In this document: positions 15,595-23,616 of the stretch, in pieces
Numbering within the stretch: the stretch's first letter is position 1
How the letters are laid out: the number at the start of each line of letters is the position of its first letter
Made by a program: the position numbers and the translations under genes
Source of the DNA: Bryobacterales bacterium
Lineage (GTDB): Bacteria; Acidobacteriota; Terriglobia; Bryobacterales; Bryobacteraceae
Direction of reading: 5' to 3'
DNA length: 27,811 bases
Assembly: GCA_016789785.1 (NCBI GenBank)
Contig: JAEUQE010000107.1
Coordinates: 1 to 27,811, forward strand
The notes under the pieces: generated by a model
Databases searched by the model: none
What the model saw: the letters and a program-made list of their open reading frames with translations, nothing else
Told to the model about the DNA's origin: nothing

Positions 15595-16800
15595 TTGTTC
15601 AAGCGGGTCTTCAAGGCTTTCCAGTATCGCGATTTTCGCCTGATGTGGCTGGGCGCCTGCACCTCGAGCATCGGGACGTGGATGCAGAAACTGGCCCAGA
15701 GCTGGCTGGTGCTGCAGTTGTCAGGCTCATCGCGCTTGCTGGGGCTGGACTCGTTTCTCGGCGAGATTCCGATTCTGCTTTTCTCGCTGGTGGGAGGCGT
15801 GGTCGCGGACCGGCGCGACCGCCGTCATCTGCTGCTGGCCTCGCAAGTCACGCAGATGAGTTGTGCGTTTCTCCTTGGCGGAATGCTCGGGGCCGAGATC
15901 GTGCAGGTTTGGCATATTCTTGCGCTGAGCTTCGTCACCGGGCTCGCGCAGGCGTTCGGCGGCCCCGCCTATCAGGCGCTGATTCCGAGGCTGGTGAAAG
16001 CGGAGGATCTGCCGAATGCCATCGCACTGAACTCCATTCAGTTCAACCTGGCCCGCATCATCGGGCCCATGATCGGTGGTCTGGCGATGGCGAAGCTGGG
16101 CGCGGCATGGTGCTTCACATTGAATGGTGTATCGTTCATCGCGGTGATTATTTCGATCCTCATGCTGCATGAGCGGTATGTGCCGGCGGAGACGTCGAAG
16201 TCCGTGCTCGACAGCATGAAGGAAGGGATTGGCTTCATCCGCAAGCGGCGGGCGATGCAGCCGCTGATCGTGCTTGCGTTTTTGATGACGTTTCTCGGCA
16301 TTCCACTCATTGTGTTTCTGCCGGTGTTCGCCAAGGATGTGTTCCTGAAGGACGCCGGTACTTACACTCTGTTCCTGTCGGTGTCGGGCGCGGGATCGGT
16401 GGCAGGCGCGCTGACTGTGGCGGCGTTCGGTCACATCAAGCGAAAGGGCAAACTCACCCTGGTGACGCTCGGCGCGTTGGGTGTGCTGATGTTCGCTTTC
16501 GCGCTCTCGAAGAACCTGATTCTCAGTTGTGTGCTGCTCTTCTTTGGCGGCGCGGCGCTGATCGTCTGCTTCGCGATGATCAGTTCCCTTGTGCAGTTGA
16601 TCACTTCCGACGAGATGCGCGGCCGTGTGATGAGTGTCTACAACGTTGCGTTCCGAGGCGGCATGCCCCTGGGCAGCCTGCTGTGCGGAGAGTTGATTCA
16701 CGACTTCTCCGCGCCGCCCGTCATCGCGGCGAACGGTGTACTGCTCGCCTTGCTTGCCGCCTACTTCCTGTTCACGCAGAGAGAGGTCGTTGACCTGTAG
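15595..16800 (+). CDS. MFS transporter, EntS/DHA3-like
   Basis: A 401-residue polytopic protein with about 12 hydrophobic segments, preceded by the N-terminal motif FQYRDFRLMWLGACTSSIGTWMQ typical of EntS-like (MFS_3) exporters. The loop between segments 2 and 3 has GGVVADRRDRRHLL, the major facilitator motif A (G-x-x-x-D-R-x-x-R-R). LIPRLVKAEDLPNAIALNSIQFNLARIIGPMIGG (about 125-158) is also characteristic of this branch. Members export siderophores, macrolides or other small molecules by proton antiport across the inner membrane; the substrate here is unknown. The start is TTG at 15595 with AAGG about seven bases upstream; later ATGs would cut into the first conserved segment. Probably the second gene of the VOC-MFS unit. 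Confidence 0.9.
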   Translation: MFKRVFKAFQYRDFRLMWLGACTSSIGTWMQKLAQSWLVLQLSGSSRLLGLDSFLGEIPILLFSLVGGVVADRRDRRHLLLASQVTQMSCAFLLGGMLGAEIVQVWHILALSFVTGLAQAFGGPAYQALIPRLVKAEDLPNAIALNSIQFNLARIIGPMIGGLAMAKLGAAWCFTLNGVSFIAVIISILMLHERYVPAETSKSVLDSMKEGIGFIRKRRAMQPLIVLAFLMTFLGIPLIVFLPVFAKDVFLKDAGTYTLFLSVSGAGSVAGALTVAAFGHIKRKGKLTLVTLGALGVLMFAFALSKNLILSCVLLFFGGAALIVCFAMISSLVQLITSDEMRGRVMSVYNVAFRGGMPLGSLLCGELIHDFSAPPVIAANGVLLALLAAYFLFTQREVVDL

Positions 16801-16804
16801 ACGG

Positions 16805-16810
16805 TAGAAT
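16805..16810 (+). promoter_or_regulatory. putative -10 element (TAGAAT) of the TPR gene
   Basis: TAGAAT ends 12 bases before the ATG at 16823 in a 22-base gap. The nearby TTGACC (16790-16795) is only nine bases upstream, too close for a normal -35. AGAGAAGAG just before ATG may be a weak ribosome binding site. Confidence 0.35.
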
Positions 16811-16822
16811 TAAGAGAAGAGT

Positions 16823-17506
16823 ATGAAGCTGGCAGTTTCCCTTCTTCTAATTGTCTCCACGTTGCCAGGCGCGGGTTCTCAGGACCTGCGGCAGGCGCGT
16901 GACAAGCAGGATCGCGCCGCCCTGGAGAAGATCATCGCCGGGCTCGCCGCGAACGTACAGAAAGCTTCCGAAGACGCAGCGGCACAGTATCAACTCGCCC
17001 TTGCGGAGTCCTACCTGGCGGAAGTAAATCTCGAGTTGAAGTTGCGCAACGAAGCGAAGTCCGCGGCGGAGGCCGGAATCCGCGCGGCCGAAAAGGCTGT
17101 GGCGCTGAAGGCCGGAAACGCGGAGTATCATCGCATTCTCGGTACGCTTTGCGGCCAGGTGATTCCTGCGAATGTGCTGGCGGGCCTGCGCTACGGCAGG
17201 TGCGCGCTCGATAACGTCAACAAGGCGATTGAACTGAATCCGAAATCCTCCGCCGCACACCTGAGCCGCGGGGTGGGCAACTACTACCTGCCGCCGAGTT
17301 TCGGAGGCGGCGTCGCGCTCGCGATCAAGGACTTTCAAAAGGCCATTGAACTCGACGCGAAATCCGCGGATGCCTACCTGTGGCTCGCTGTGGCGTATCG
17401 CAAGAACAATCAGTTCCCCGACGCTCGCAAGGCGCTCGAAAAGTCGCTTGAGTTGAATCCTCAGAGGCTGTGGGCGAAAGAACTCCTGGAGAAGACGCCC
17501 CGATAA
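16823..17506 (+). CDS. exported TPR-repeat protein
   Basis: A 227-residue protein with a short signal peptide (MKLAVSLLLIVSTLPGAGSQ, cleavage about residue 19). The rest is helical; at least three tetratricopeptide-like units are visible, best in DNVNKAIELNPKSSAAHLSRGVGNY, IKDFQKAIELDAKSADAYLWLAVAYRK and DARKALEKSLELNPQRLWAKELLEK (residues about 130-225). TPR arrays are protein-binding scaffolds, here presumably in the periplasm. The TAA stop shares its last base with the ATG of the next gene (TAATG), so the two products are translationally coupled and may act together. No catalytic motif is present. The partner and process are unknown. Confidence 0.82.
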   Translation: MKLAVSLLLIVSTLPGAGSQDLRQARDKQDRAALEKIIAGLAANVQKASEDAAAQYQLALAESYLAEVNLELKLRNEAKSAAEAGIRAAEKAVALKAGNAEYHRILGTLCGQVIPANVLAGLRYGRCALDNVNKAIELNPKSSAAHLSRGVGNYYLPPSFGGGVALAIKDFQKAIELDAKSADAYLWLAVAYRKNNQFPDARKALEKSLELNPQRLWAKELLEKTPR

Positions 17507-19137
17507 TGCGAGACCATGTCTGGGCGGTTGGTGCATTGCTGCTGCTGACAGCCATCAGCTTTCTTCACTTTCCCGGACACACCTATTTGCAATCGGACAC
17601 GCAGATCTACGTGCCGATCCTGGAGCGGCTGTGGGATCCCTCGGTCTTCACCAAGGACATCATCGCCCAGAAGCCGCACGTTGCCTTCACCATGTACGAC
17701 GAGGTGACGCTGGGGCTTCGCAAGATCACAGGACTTGGCACACGCGAAACGCTGCTCGGCCTGCAGATCGTGTTTCGCTTTGGCGCGCTGCTTGGCGTGT
17801 ATCTGTTCGCGCTCACTTTGGGGCAGGGGAGAACCGCGGCACTCCTGGTGGCGGCATGCTTCGGTTTGGGCGCCACCATCATCGGACCGTCCGTGCTGGT
17901 TGTGGAGTACGAGCCGAATCCTCGAACGAACGCGATTGCGCTGGTCATGCTGGCAACCGGACTGATCGCGCAGCGGCGTCATCTGTGGGGAGGTGTGGCC
18001 GCGGGGGCCGCATTTCTCTATCACGTGCCGGCGGTTTATCCTTTCTGGCTTGCCTACTTCGTTCTTTCGCTGATTCCTTCGGCGCCGGATGTGATGCGCC
18101 GGCGCATTCGTGGTCTGCTGCCAATGGCAGGCGCGGTGTTGATCCTGCTGTTGCTCTCGCAGTTGCAACCCGGCGTGGAAGAAAAGCAAGAGTTCTTCGC
18201 GAGAATCGACGATGGGCTTGAGAAGATGATGCGAGAGCGCGCATCGTACAACTGGATCTCCATGTGGCAAGGTGCGTTCATCGGGCACCACCTTTTCTAC
18301 GCGGCTGCGCTTTGCGGCGCCTGGTGGCGATTGCGCAAGCTGCTCGACCGGGATGTGCGCATTCTTGTTGCCCTGATGCCCGCCATCGGTTTGCTGAGCA
18401 TGCCCGCGTCGTACCTGCTGTTGGAACGCATGAAGTGGACGCTGATGCCCCAACTGCAACCGATGCGCGCGCTCCTCTACGTGGTCGCGTTTTCGGTGAT
18501 CCTGACCTGTTCGGCTGGCGTGGTGGCTGCCCGGTCGAAGCGATGGGTGGAGGCCCTGGCGTGGTTTCTCGTCGCCTTCAGTCCCGCGTCTCACACTCGA
18601 ACAGTAAGCGTGCTTACGGATTGGGGCCCGAACGGCTATCAAAGCGCAGCGCTCACGGTGATCGCGATCGCTGGAGTTGTGACAGCGGCGAGCGTTTCGC
18701 GCAAGGCTTGGGCTGCCCTGCTGATCGCGGCGGTGCTGCCGTATTGGGCATTGCCGGCGCTCGCAAAGGTCCGCAACTATCCGCCGCTCCATCATGCCGA
18801 ATTGGATGAGCTGTCCGCATGGGCGCGTGGCAACGTCGCGCGCGATGCGGTCTTCCTGTTCCCCGATGCCGGCAAAACATTGGTGCCGGGAGTGTTTCGT
18901 GCGACTTCTTTGCGTGCTGTGTTCGTCGACTGGAAAGGCGGCGGCCAGGTCAACTTCATGCGTGAGTTCATGAAAGTGTGGCAGCCTCGATGGCGGACAG
19001 CCCTTCTGCCCGGATTTCAAGGCGCACTCGCTCACTACCGTCAGTTCGATGTGGACTACCTGGTGTTGGGGAAGCCGCTGGCAGGCGAACAGCCCGTGTT
19101 CCGGAACCGTCTCTACTTTGTCTACAAAATTCGCTGA
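17506..19137 (+). CDS. polytopic membrane protein of unknown function, GT-C-like
   Basis: A 543-residue integral membrane protein with roughly 10-11 hydrophobic segments in the first 410 residues and a soluble C-terminal domain of about 130 residues that faces one side. The first loop carries YLQSDTQIYVPILERLWDP (about 27-45), with an acidic residue shortly after the first membrane segment as in GT-C glycosyltransferases, but the sequence does not match a family I can name. The start chosen is ATG 17506, overlapping the previous stop; a longer version from 17470 is possible but would run inside the TPR gene and lacks sense as a membrane protein N-terminus. The coupling to an exported TPR protein suggests an envelope function. 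The similar overall design to the product at 3050-4438 is noted. Confidence 0.7.
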   Translation: MRDHVWAVGALLLLTAISFLHFPGHTYLQSDTQIYVPILERLWDPSVFTKDIIAQKPHVAFTMYDEVTLGLRKITGLGTRETLLGLQIVFRFGALLGVYLFALTLGQGRTAALLVAACFGLGATIIGPSVLVVEYEPNPRTNAIALVMLATGLIAQRRHLWGGVAAGAAFLYHVPAVYPFWLAYFVLSLIPSAPDVMRRRIRGLLPMAGAVLILLLLSQLQPGVEEKQEFFARIDDGLEKMMRERASYNWISMWQGAFIGHHLFYAAALCGAWWRLRKLLDRDVRILVALMPAIGLLSMPASYLLLERMKWTLMPQLQPMRALLYVVAFSVILTCSAGVVAARSKRWVEALAWFLVAFSPASHTRTVSVLTDWGPNGYQSAALTVIAIAGVVTAASVSRKAWAALLIAAVLPYWALPALAKVRNYPPLHHAELDELSAWARGNVARDAVFLFPDAGKTLVPGVFRATSLRAVFVDWKGGGQVNFMREFMKVWQPRWRTALLPGFQGALAHYRQFDVDYLVLGKPLAGEQPVFRNRLYFVYKIR

Positions 19138-19186
19138 TCTCCATCGCAGGGCGGGTGGGTTTTGCTCTCAGACCGTCTAAGAGTGA

Positions 19187-19192
19187 TACCCT
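19187..19192 (+). promoter_or_regulatory. putative -10 element (TACCCT) of the PEGA-like gene
   Basis: TACCCT fits TAnnnT and ends seven bases before the ATG at 19200. No ribosome binding site is seen between them. A TTGCTC at 19162 is 19 bases upstream, slightly long for a -35. Confidence 0.35.
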
Positions 19193-19199
19193 AATAGGC

Positions 19200-19757
19200 A
19201 TGCGATTACTCGTACTCGCTGCGATTGCAGCCACGTGCTCCATCCTCGCATTGGGAGCGGATAAGCCGGGAGCGATTAAGGCCGTGGGGAAGCCCGGACG
19301 TGCCGGGATCTGGATAGACGGAAAGTACGCCGGCCCTGCAAGCCGCTTCACCGTGGCGGAAAAGTACTCCGTGGAACCGGGTGAGCATGAAGTGACACTC
19401 CGCGATCCGCGCTTCGAGGACTACACCACGAAGGTGACGGTAGCGCCCGGCAAGACGGCGAAAGTGAAGTTCAAATTGAAAGAAGTACCGCTGGCCCCTC
19501 CGCCTTATGGACGTTTGCGCTTCACTGGCGGCGAAGCGGAATCTTTCATCTCGGTAACCGCGGGTGACGTAACCCCAGTGTTCATCAACGACCGTTTCTA
19601 TGGCTATGTGGATGAACTGAACAATGCGGGTGGTGGATTGTTGCTGCCGCCGGGCGATTACAAACTGCGCGTCGACTCGCCAATCAACGGGAGCATCAAT
19701 CAGGACATTAAGATTGAGGCGAACAAGCTGACCACGGTCCCGTTAAAGGGCAAGTAG
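19200..19757 (+). CDS. exported PEGA-like beta-domain protein
   Basis: A 185-residue protein. The frame is open from 18978, but the real start is taken as ATG 19200 because it gives a good signal peptide (MRLLVLAAIAATCSILALGADK) and because the extra part would run antiparallel through the end of the preceding gene's region. Residues about 35-98 (GIWIDGKYAGPASRFTVAEKYSVEPGEHEVTLRDPRFEDY then VTVAPGKTAKVKFKL) follow the PEGA pattern: a small 'dg...G..P....l.pG.h.v' beta domain. A second, looser unit (FINDRFYGYVDEL ... LLLPPGDYKLRV) follows. PEGA domains are surface or periplasmic binding modules. The gene ends four bases before the convergent ribokinase gene. No partner is evident. Confidence 0.72.
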   Translation: MRLLVLAAIAATCSILALGADKPGAIKAVGKPGRAGIWIDGKYAGPASRFTVAEKYSVEPGEHEVTLRDPRFEDYTTKVTVAPGKTAKVKFKLKEVPLAPPPYGRLRFTGGEAESFISVTAGDVTPVFINDRFYGYVDELNNAGGGLLLPPGDYKLRVDSPINGSINQDIKIEANKLTTVPLKGK

Positions 19758-19761
19758 GCAT

Positions 19762-20694
19762 TCATCTCAAAAGAGCATCGACATCGGCGCGCGGCGGAAT
19801 GGACGCTTGCGCGCCGATTCTCGTTGTGGAGAGTGCCGCGGCGGCATTCGCAAATCGCAACGCCTCTCCCACCGGACGATCTTCGGCAAGCGCGACCGCC
19901 AGTGCACCATTGAACGTATCGCCCGCGGCAGTGGTATCGATGGCATGGACCGGGAACGCCGGCGAATGGACTTCCTCCTCGCCATCCCACCACAGGCAGC
20001 CTTTCTCTCCCAGTTTCAGAACCACGGTGCGGACAGACGTGCGCGAACGAAGATCGCGCGCGATTGCCGGAGCCTGATCGAGATCAATGGGCCGGGGCGG
20101 GACCCCCAGCAGCACACACGCTTCCGTTTCGTTAGGCGTCAGGATATCCACCATCGAAAGCAGGCCAGGATCGAGGGGCCGGGCCGGCGCCGGATCGAGA
20201 ATCGTGGAGGCCTCCTCCTGACGGGCGATTTGCAGTCCCGTCGAGACTGTATCGAGCGGCGTCTCCAGTTGAAACAGCGCGTAATCGGCGTTGCGGAAGG
20301 TGGCGCGCATGCCTCCAATGTCCGCCGGCGTGAGCACGGCATTTGCGCCCGGCGCAACGACGATGGAGTTCTGCCCATCCCGGTCGACCCAGATCGTGGC
20401 GACGCCTGTCGGTTGGGCCTTCGTCGCATGCACCGCACTGACGTCCACGCCCGCCGCCGACAGGCTCGCCTTCAGGTGATCCGCGAAGATATCGTAGCCA
20501 ACGCGCCCGGTCATGCGCACCAACACACTGCCATTCGCCAGCTTTCCGCAGGCGCAGGCCTGATTGGCGCCCTTGCCGCCGGGCAACATCTGAAAGCTTG
20601 AGCCGAGAACTGTCTGTCCAGGTGCGGGAAGAGCATCCATCGACAGCACGAAGTCCATGTTCAGGCTGCCGGTCACCACGATGAGTGGCTTCAT
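19762..20694 (-). CDS. rbsK: ribokinase / PfkB-family sugar kinase
   Basis: A 310-residue kinase of the ribokinase family, which phosphorylates D-ribose (or a related sugar or nucleoside) with ATP. The N-terminus has GSLNMDFVLSMDALPAPGQTV and the PfkB signature 1 region PGGKGANQACACGKL (about 38-52). The C-terminal signature 2 is IDTTAAGDTFNGALA with catalytic Asp259, in the 'DTTAAGDTF' form usual for ribokinase. A TLNETE-like segment (ILTPNETEACVLLG, about 177-190) is conserved. Length is normal and the ATG start gives the expected first strand. It follows the DUF507 gene by nine bases on the same strand, so it probably shares that gene's promoter. No ribose transporter or RbsD lies nearby, so another furanose or nucleoside substrate remains possible. 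Confidence 0.88.
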   Translation of the reverse strand: MKPLIVVTGSLNMDFVLSMDALPAPGQTVLGSSFQMLPGGKGANQACACGKLANGSVLVRMTGRVGYDIFADHLKASLSAAGVDVSAVHATKAQPTGVATIWVDRDGQNSIVVAPGANAVLTPADIGGMRATFRNADYALFQLETPLDTVSTGLQIARQEEASTILDPAPARPLDPGLLSMVDILTPNETEACVLLGVPPRPIDLDQAPAIARDLRSRTSVRTVVLKLGEKGCLWWDGEEEVHSPAFPVHAIDTTAAGDTFNGALAVALAEDRPVGEALRFANAAAALSTTRIGAQASIPPRADVDALLR

Positions 20695-20703
20695 AGGGAA
20701 TGC

Positions 20704-21291
20704 TCAGCGGGCGAGATCGATGCCGAAGCGTTTCAGTTCCTCGGCGTAATAGCGGCGAAGCAGCAGGTCCCACTCTTCGCTGCCTTCCGGGATTTCGCGT
20801 TTCTGGGAGCGGATCTTCGTGCGGGCGGCACGGTCGACCTTGTCTTCAATACCGAGAAGATCCGTGATGATTTTCACGATCTCCAGGCGCACATCGTTGG
20901 GCTGCTTCTTGAGCCGGAAGTAGCGTTCCTTGCGCGCAGCGGCCACCAGTTTGTGCGAAATGTCCGTGATCTTGTCACGGGACAGCTTCATCCCATCGCC
21001 AGTGTCGCGGCCGGATGCGCGGATCACCTTGCGCTCCTTCACCATCTGGTTCTTGATGCGCCGGAACATCTCCTGATAGCTGACGCCTTCACGCCGCATG
21101 TACTCGGTGTACTGCGCGAGGATCTCTCGAACCTCCTCATTGAGGCGGTCCTCAATGGCGAGCTCTTCCTCAATTACGGATGCAAATACTTGTGAGCCAC
21201 CCGCAGGTTCGGAAGTTTCCAGAATGTGAGGGTGCAGCTTCTTGACGATTTCGCGTCCAAGATACTGTATGAATTCAGTGGCAAGTAGCAT
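20704..21291 (-). CDS. DUF507 family protein with two fused copies of the domain
   Basis: A 195-residue basic, helical protein. The C-terminal half, beginning at Met101 (MKLSRDKITDISHKLV ... GIEDKVDRAARTKIRSQKREIPEGSEEWDLLLRRYYAEELKRFGI), matches the usual roughly 90-residue DUF507 protein over its full length. The N-terminal half (1-90) shows the same layout in diverged form: LLATEFIQYLGREIVKKL, then AIEDRLNEEVREILAQYTEYMRREGVSYQEMFRRIKNQMVKERKVI. The function of DUF507 is unknown. The ATG at 21291 has no strong ribosome binding site but lies 26 bases after a good -35/-10 promoter. Ribokinase follows after nine bases. The two halves could also be read as one gene made by fusion of two neighbours. 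Confidence 0.85.
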   Translation of the reverse strand: MLLATEFIQYLGREIVKKLHPHILETSEPAGGSQVFASVIEEELAIEDRLNEEVREILAQYTEYMRREGVSYQEMFRRIKNQMVKERKVIRASGRDTGDGMKLSRDKITDISHKLVAAARKERYFRLKKQPNDVRLEIVKIITDLLGIEDKVDRAARTKIRSQKREIPEGSEEWDLLLRRYYAEELKRFGIDLAR

Positions 21292-21317
21292 TCTTGGGGC
21301 GTCTAATTCAATTCGCT

Positions 21318-21347
21318 AGTGTACTGGGATGGTACCGGAGGTGTCAA
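21318..21347 (-). promoter_or_regulatory. sigma70-type promoter of the DUF507-rbsK unit
   Basis: On the minus strand: perfect TTGACA (21347-21342), an 18-base spacer, then TACACT (21323-21318). The expected transcription start is about 21311, leaving a leader of about 20 bases before the ATG at 21291. Confidence 0.7.
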
Positions 21348-21410
21348 ACCTTCCTCACCACCCCAGACTCTATCCTGACGCCAAATGGTCTCCGGCGGAA
21401 GCCTTCCGGG

Positions 21411-21435
21411 CGGCCTCTAGCGACGGCCTCTAGCG
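21411..21435. repeat. 12-bp direct repeat with 1-bp gap at the cytochrome gene's stop codon
   Basis: CGGCCTCTAGCG occurs at 21411-21422 and again at 21424-21435. The second copy contains the cytochrome gene's stop codon (TAG on the minus strand, 21430-21432). Replication slippage is the simplest explanation. Confidence 0.7.
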
Positions 21436-23496
21436 GCGGAACGACTCGGGCAATGTCTGCACGTCGGCAAGCATCTCGCGGGCTCCGCGCAGGCGCACCA
21501 GCGCATCCGCAAGCGCGGAGTTCATTGCGCCGCGGTCACGAGCGTCGCGTGCCAGCTCCAGCGCGCTACGGGCCGCAACCAAACGTGCACGGCACAGCGC
21601 GATCTGAAAGTCAGCAGCCTGCGTCAGCGACCCCTTGCTCATCACCTCCATCGCGTCGATCACCTCTTCGCGGGCAAGCGATGCAATCTCGGCCGCGGCG
21701 GACATCGGCCCAGCGCGGCGCGCACGCTCCGCCGCCGAAATCGACGAGCGGATGTTTTCGAGCGTATTCAGCACGCGCAGGAACGTCGCGATGGCCAGTA
21801 CCTCCGGGTCATCGGCCTTGTCGCTGATCTTGACCGGAACGGGCCCTGCGATGCGATCGCCAATACTCTCCACGGACTGGTAGGCCGGTGTGCCGTAGAA
21901 CGCAATGGAATCCTCCAGCGTCGCCACCGTGTGATTGTGCATGAACGGCGCGGTATCGGCGGATTCGACGACGGACATGGAATTGAACTCCTCCACCGGA
22001 ACCGGCCCCACATCCGGAATCACTCCAACATTGCCGAATGCCCGGTTCGGAAGGGGAACACGGCCGAAGCCTCCATCGCGCGGGAGATTGAGCATCAGTG
22101 CCGCGGACAGGCCGCTGACGTTCGTCCCGAAGGTGCCGTTGAAGCCGCGAGGATTCGCATCAAGAACCGGCGCAAAGCCCGGCGCTCCGGGATTGAGACC
22201 GAACGCCGTGGTGCCGCCTCCATTGAAGTGGCAGGCATTGCAGTTCTTGTGGCCCGGCTCTCCGATATTGCCGGTGTCGAGATAGAGCTTCTGCCCTTGA
22301 ATCGCCTGCACGGAGAGGAGCTTCAGCTTCTTGAGATCGAAGTCTTCCGCGCGTCCGATGGAGAGTTGATAGGCGGCCAGCGCATCCAGTTCGTCATCCG
22401 TGGGAATGCGGAAATCGCTGCCTGCACGGCGGCTAAGCGTTCGCGGAAAATGTTGCAAAATGGCGCCGATGGCGAAATCCCGGAGAGGCAGCGCATCGTT
22501 GCCCCAGCCGAGGCGCTCACCAGGATTCGACGCCTGCCCAATGGCGGTGAAGTCGGCGAAGAACACCGGCTCCGGCGCTTGAATCTGAGTTCCGATCGCC
22601 TGTAGTGAGATCGACGGACGCAACGTGAACTTACGTGCAAGATCGTCGAAGCCGTCTACATTCTCGGTGAAGAGGCCCAGCTTGCGGAGCATCTCGCCGT
22701 TCTCGAAGTTGTTGCGAAGCTCGGGCACACGCTCATGGACGAACAGCGGATCGCTGGCGGGAAGCTTCGCGATGAACTCGGGGTCCACCGTGAAGTTGTT
22801 GGATTCGGCATGGCAAGTGCCACAAGTGCGCGTGTTTCCCTGGAAGCGCTCGTCCGTGAAGATCGCCCGGCCTCTCGCGACGAGTTGCCAGATCTCACTC
22901 TCCACTGGCCTAGTGGGCGAGCCGTCAATGCGAACGTAGCCATTCAACATCCGCTGATAGATGTTCGCGGAACCGAGTAACACGAAGCCCGAGGCCGGAT
23001 TGCTGCCCGCGCGAACCACCGCCGCGCGATCGGCCTGAAAGCCCGAAAGCTGCGCGGTATCCACGCGGCCTTCCAGTACCAAAGCGCCATCCACCAACCG
23101 GTAGCGCCCCATGTTCAGCATCATGTCGCCGGAATCAGGCAGCGTGCTGTTTCCTCGGGTGTTCGCGTTGTCCACCAGCCATAACTCCCATGTCCCATCG
23201 GGCAGGCCCGTGACTCGGGAGGTGATCGCGCCCGTACCGAGGTTGATGCTCACCTGTCCCGAGGCATCCACGGCTTCCGAGGACAGCGGCCCGTAGTCCT
23301 GCAGTGGGATGACGAGCAGGCGGCTCGATGCCGCACGCCAATTGTTGTAGTGATGCAGAAACGTTGCCGCATCCGCCAGGCCCGTATTGGGCAACTCGGT
23401 GTCCTGCGCATTCACCGCAGGCATTCCACGAAAGCTCACGACACCGGCGATCCCCGCCAGCAGCGCCAATCCCAAGGCACACTTCCCCCGTCTCAT
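21430..23496 (-). CDS. exported di-haem cytochrome c, MauG/cytochrome c peroxidase type, with extra N- and C-terminal domains
   Basis: A 688-residue protein with a signal peptide (MRRGKCALGLALLAGIAGVV..., cleavage about residue 30, PAVNA-QD). Two haem c sites are present: CGTCH (225-229) and CNACH (419-423). The segments SISLQAIGTQIQAPEPVFFADFT, ELDALAAYQLSIGR, and DTAPFMHNHTVATLEDSIAFYGT near residue 555 (a likely region for a haem methionine ligand) match the MauG/CcpA-like di-haem family. Bacterial cytochrome c peroxidases are usually 330-400 residues; here about 190 N-terminal residues form a beta-rich domain (GTWELWLVDN, GRYRLVDGALVLEGRVD) and the last 100 are charged, alanine-rich helices, perhaps a coiled coil. 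It would act in the periplasm on peroxide or oxidise a protein partner. Substrate unknown; it stands alone between a DUF507 gene and a regulator operon. Confidence 0.88.
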   Translation of the reverse strand: MRRGKCALGLALLAGIAGVVSFRGMPAVNAQDTELPNTGLADAATFLHHYNNWRAASSRLLVIPLQDYGPLSSEAVDASGQVSINLGTGAITSRVTGLPDGTWELWLVDNANTRGNSTLPDSGDMMLNMGRYRLVDGALVLEGRVDTAQLSGFQADRAAVVRAGSNPASGFVLLGSANIYQRMLNGYVRIDGSPTRPVESEIWQLVARGRAIFTDERFQGNTRTCGTCHAESNNFTVDPEFIAKLPASDPLFVHERVPELRNNFENGEMLRKLGLFTENVDGFDDLARKFTLRPSISLQAIGTQIQAPEPVFFADFTAIGQASNPGERLGWGNDALPLRDFAIGAILQHFPRTLSRRAGSDFRIPTDDELDALAAYQLSIGRAEDFDLKKLKLLSVQAIQGQKLYLDTGNIGEPGHKNCNACHFNGGGTTAFGLNPGAPGFAPVLDANPRGFNGTFGTNVSGLSAALMLNLPRDGGFGRVPLPNRAFGNVGVIPDVGPVPVEEFNSMSVVESADTAPFMHNHTVATLEDSIAFYGTPAYQSVESIGDRIAGPVPVKISDKADDPEVLAIATFLRVLNTLENIRSSISAAERARRAGPMSAAAEIASLAREEVIDAMEVMSKGSLTQAADFQIALCRARLVAARSALELARDARDRGAMNSALADALVRLRGAREMLADVQTLPESFRR

Positions 23497-23526
23497 TCCT
23501 GACCCCTTCTTTTCGATGCGAATGTG

Positions 23527-23549
23527 AAAACGGCTCGCCCGGCGGGCCG
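23527..23549 (-). terminator. rho-independent terminator after the WYL regulator gene
   Basis: On the minus strand, CGGCCCGC, a three-base loop, then GCGAGCCG followed by TTTT. The stem has eight positions with one C-A mismatch. It lies 68 bases after the regulator's stop and 31 bases before the cytochrome start, separating the two units. Confidence 0.65.
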
Positions 23550-23616
23550 GTTCCAGAGGAGGATACGGATGAGATTGTGATTCGGATTGACCTGCAGTGA
23601 CCGAAGCCGCTTGATC

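Noticed and set aside
15727..16701. 324-codon minus-strand frame antisense to the MFS gene
   Set aside because: Shadow translation full of His, Gln and Arg; the MFS protein has conserved motifs and membrane segments.
17461..19035. 524-codon minus-strand frame antisense to the GT-C-like membrane protein
   Set aside because: Low-complexity Arg/His/Gln-rich translation. The plus strand gives a coherent membrane protein coupled to the TPR gene.
18978..19199. N-terminal extension of the PEGA-like gene
   Set aside because: It overlaps the end of the preceding gene in another frame and removes the signal peptide from the N-terminus; ATG 19200 is better.
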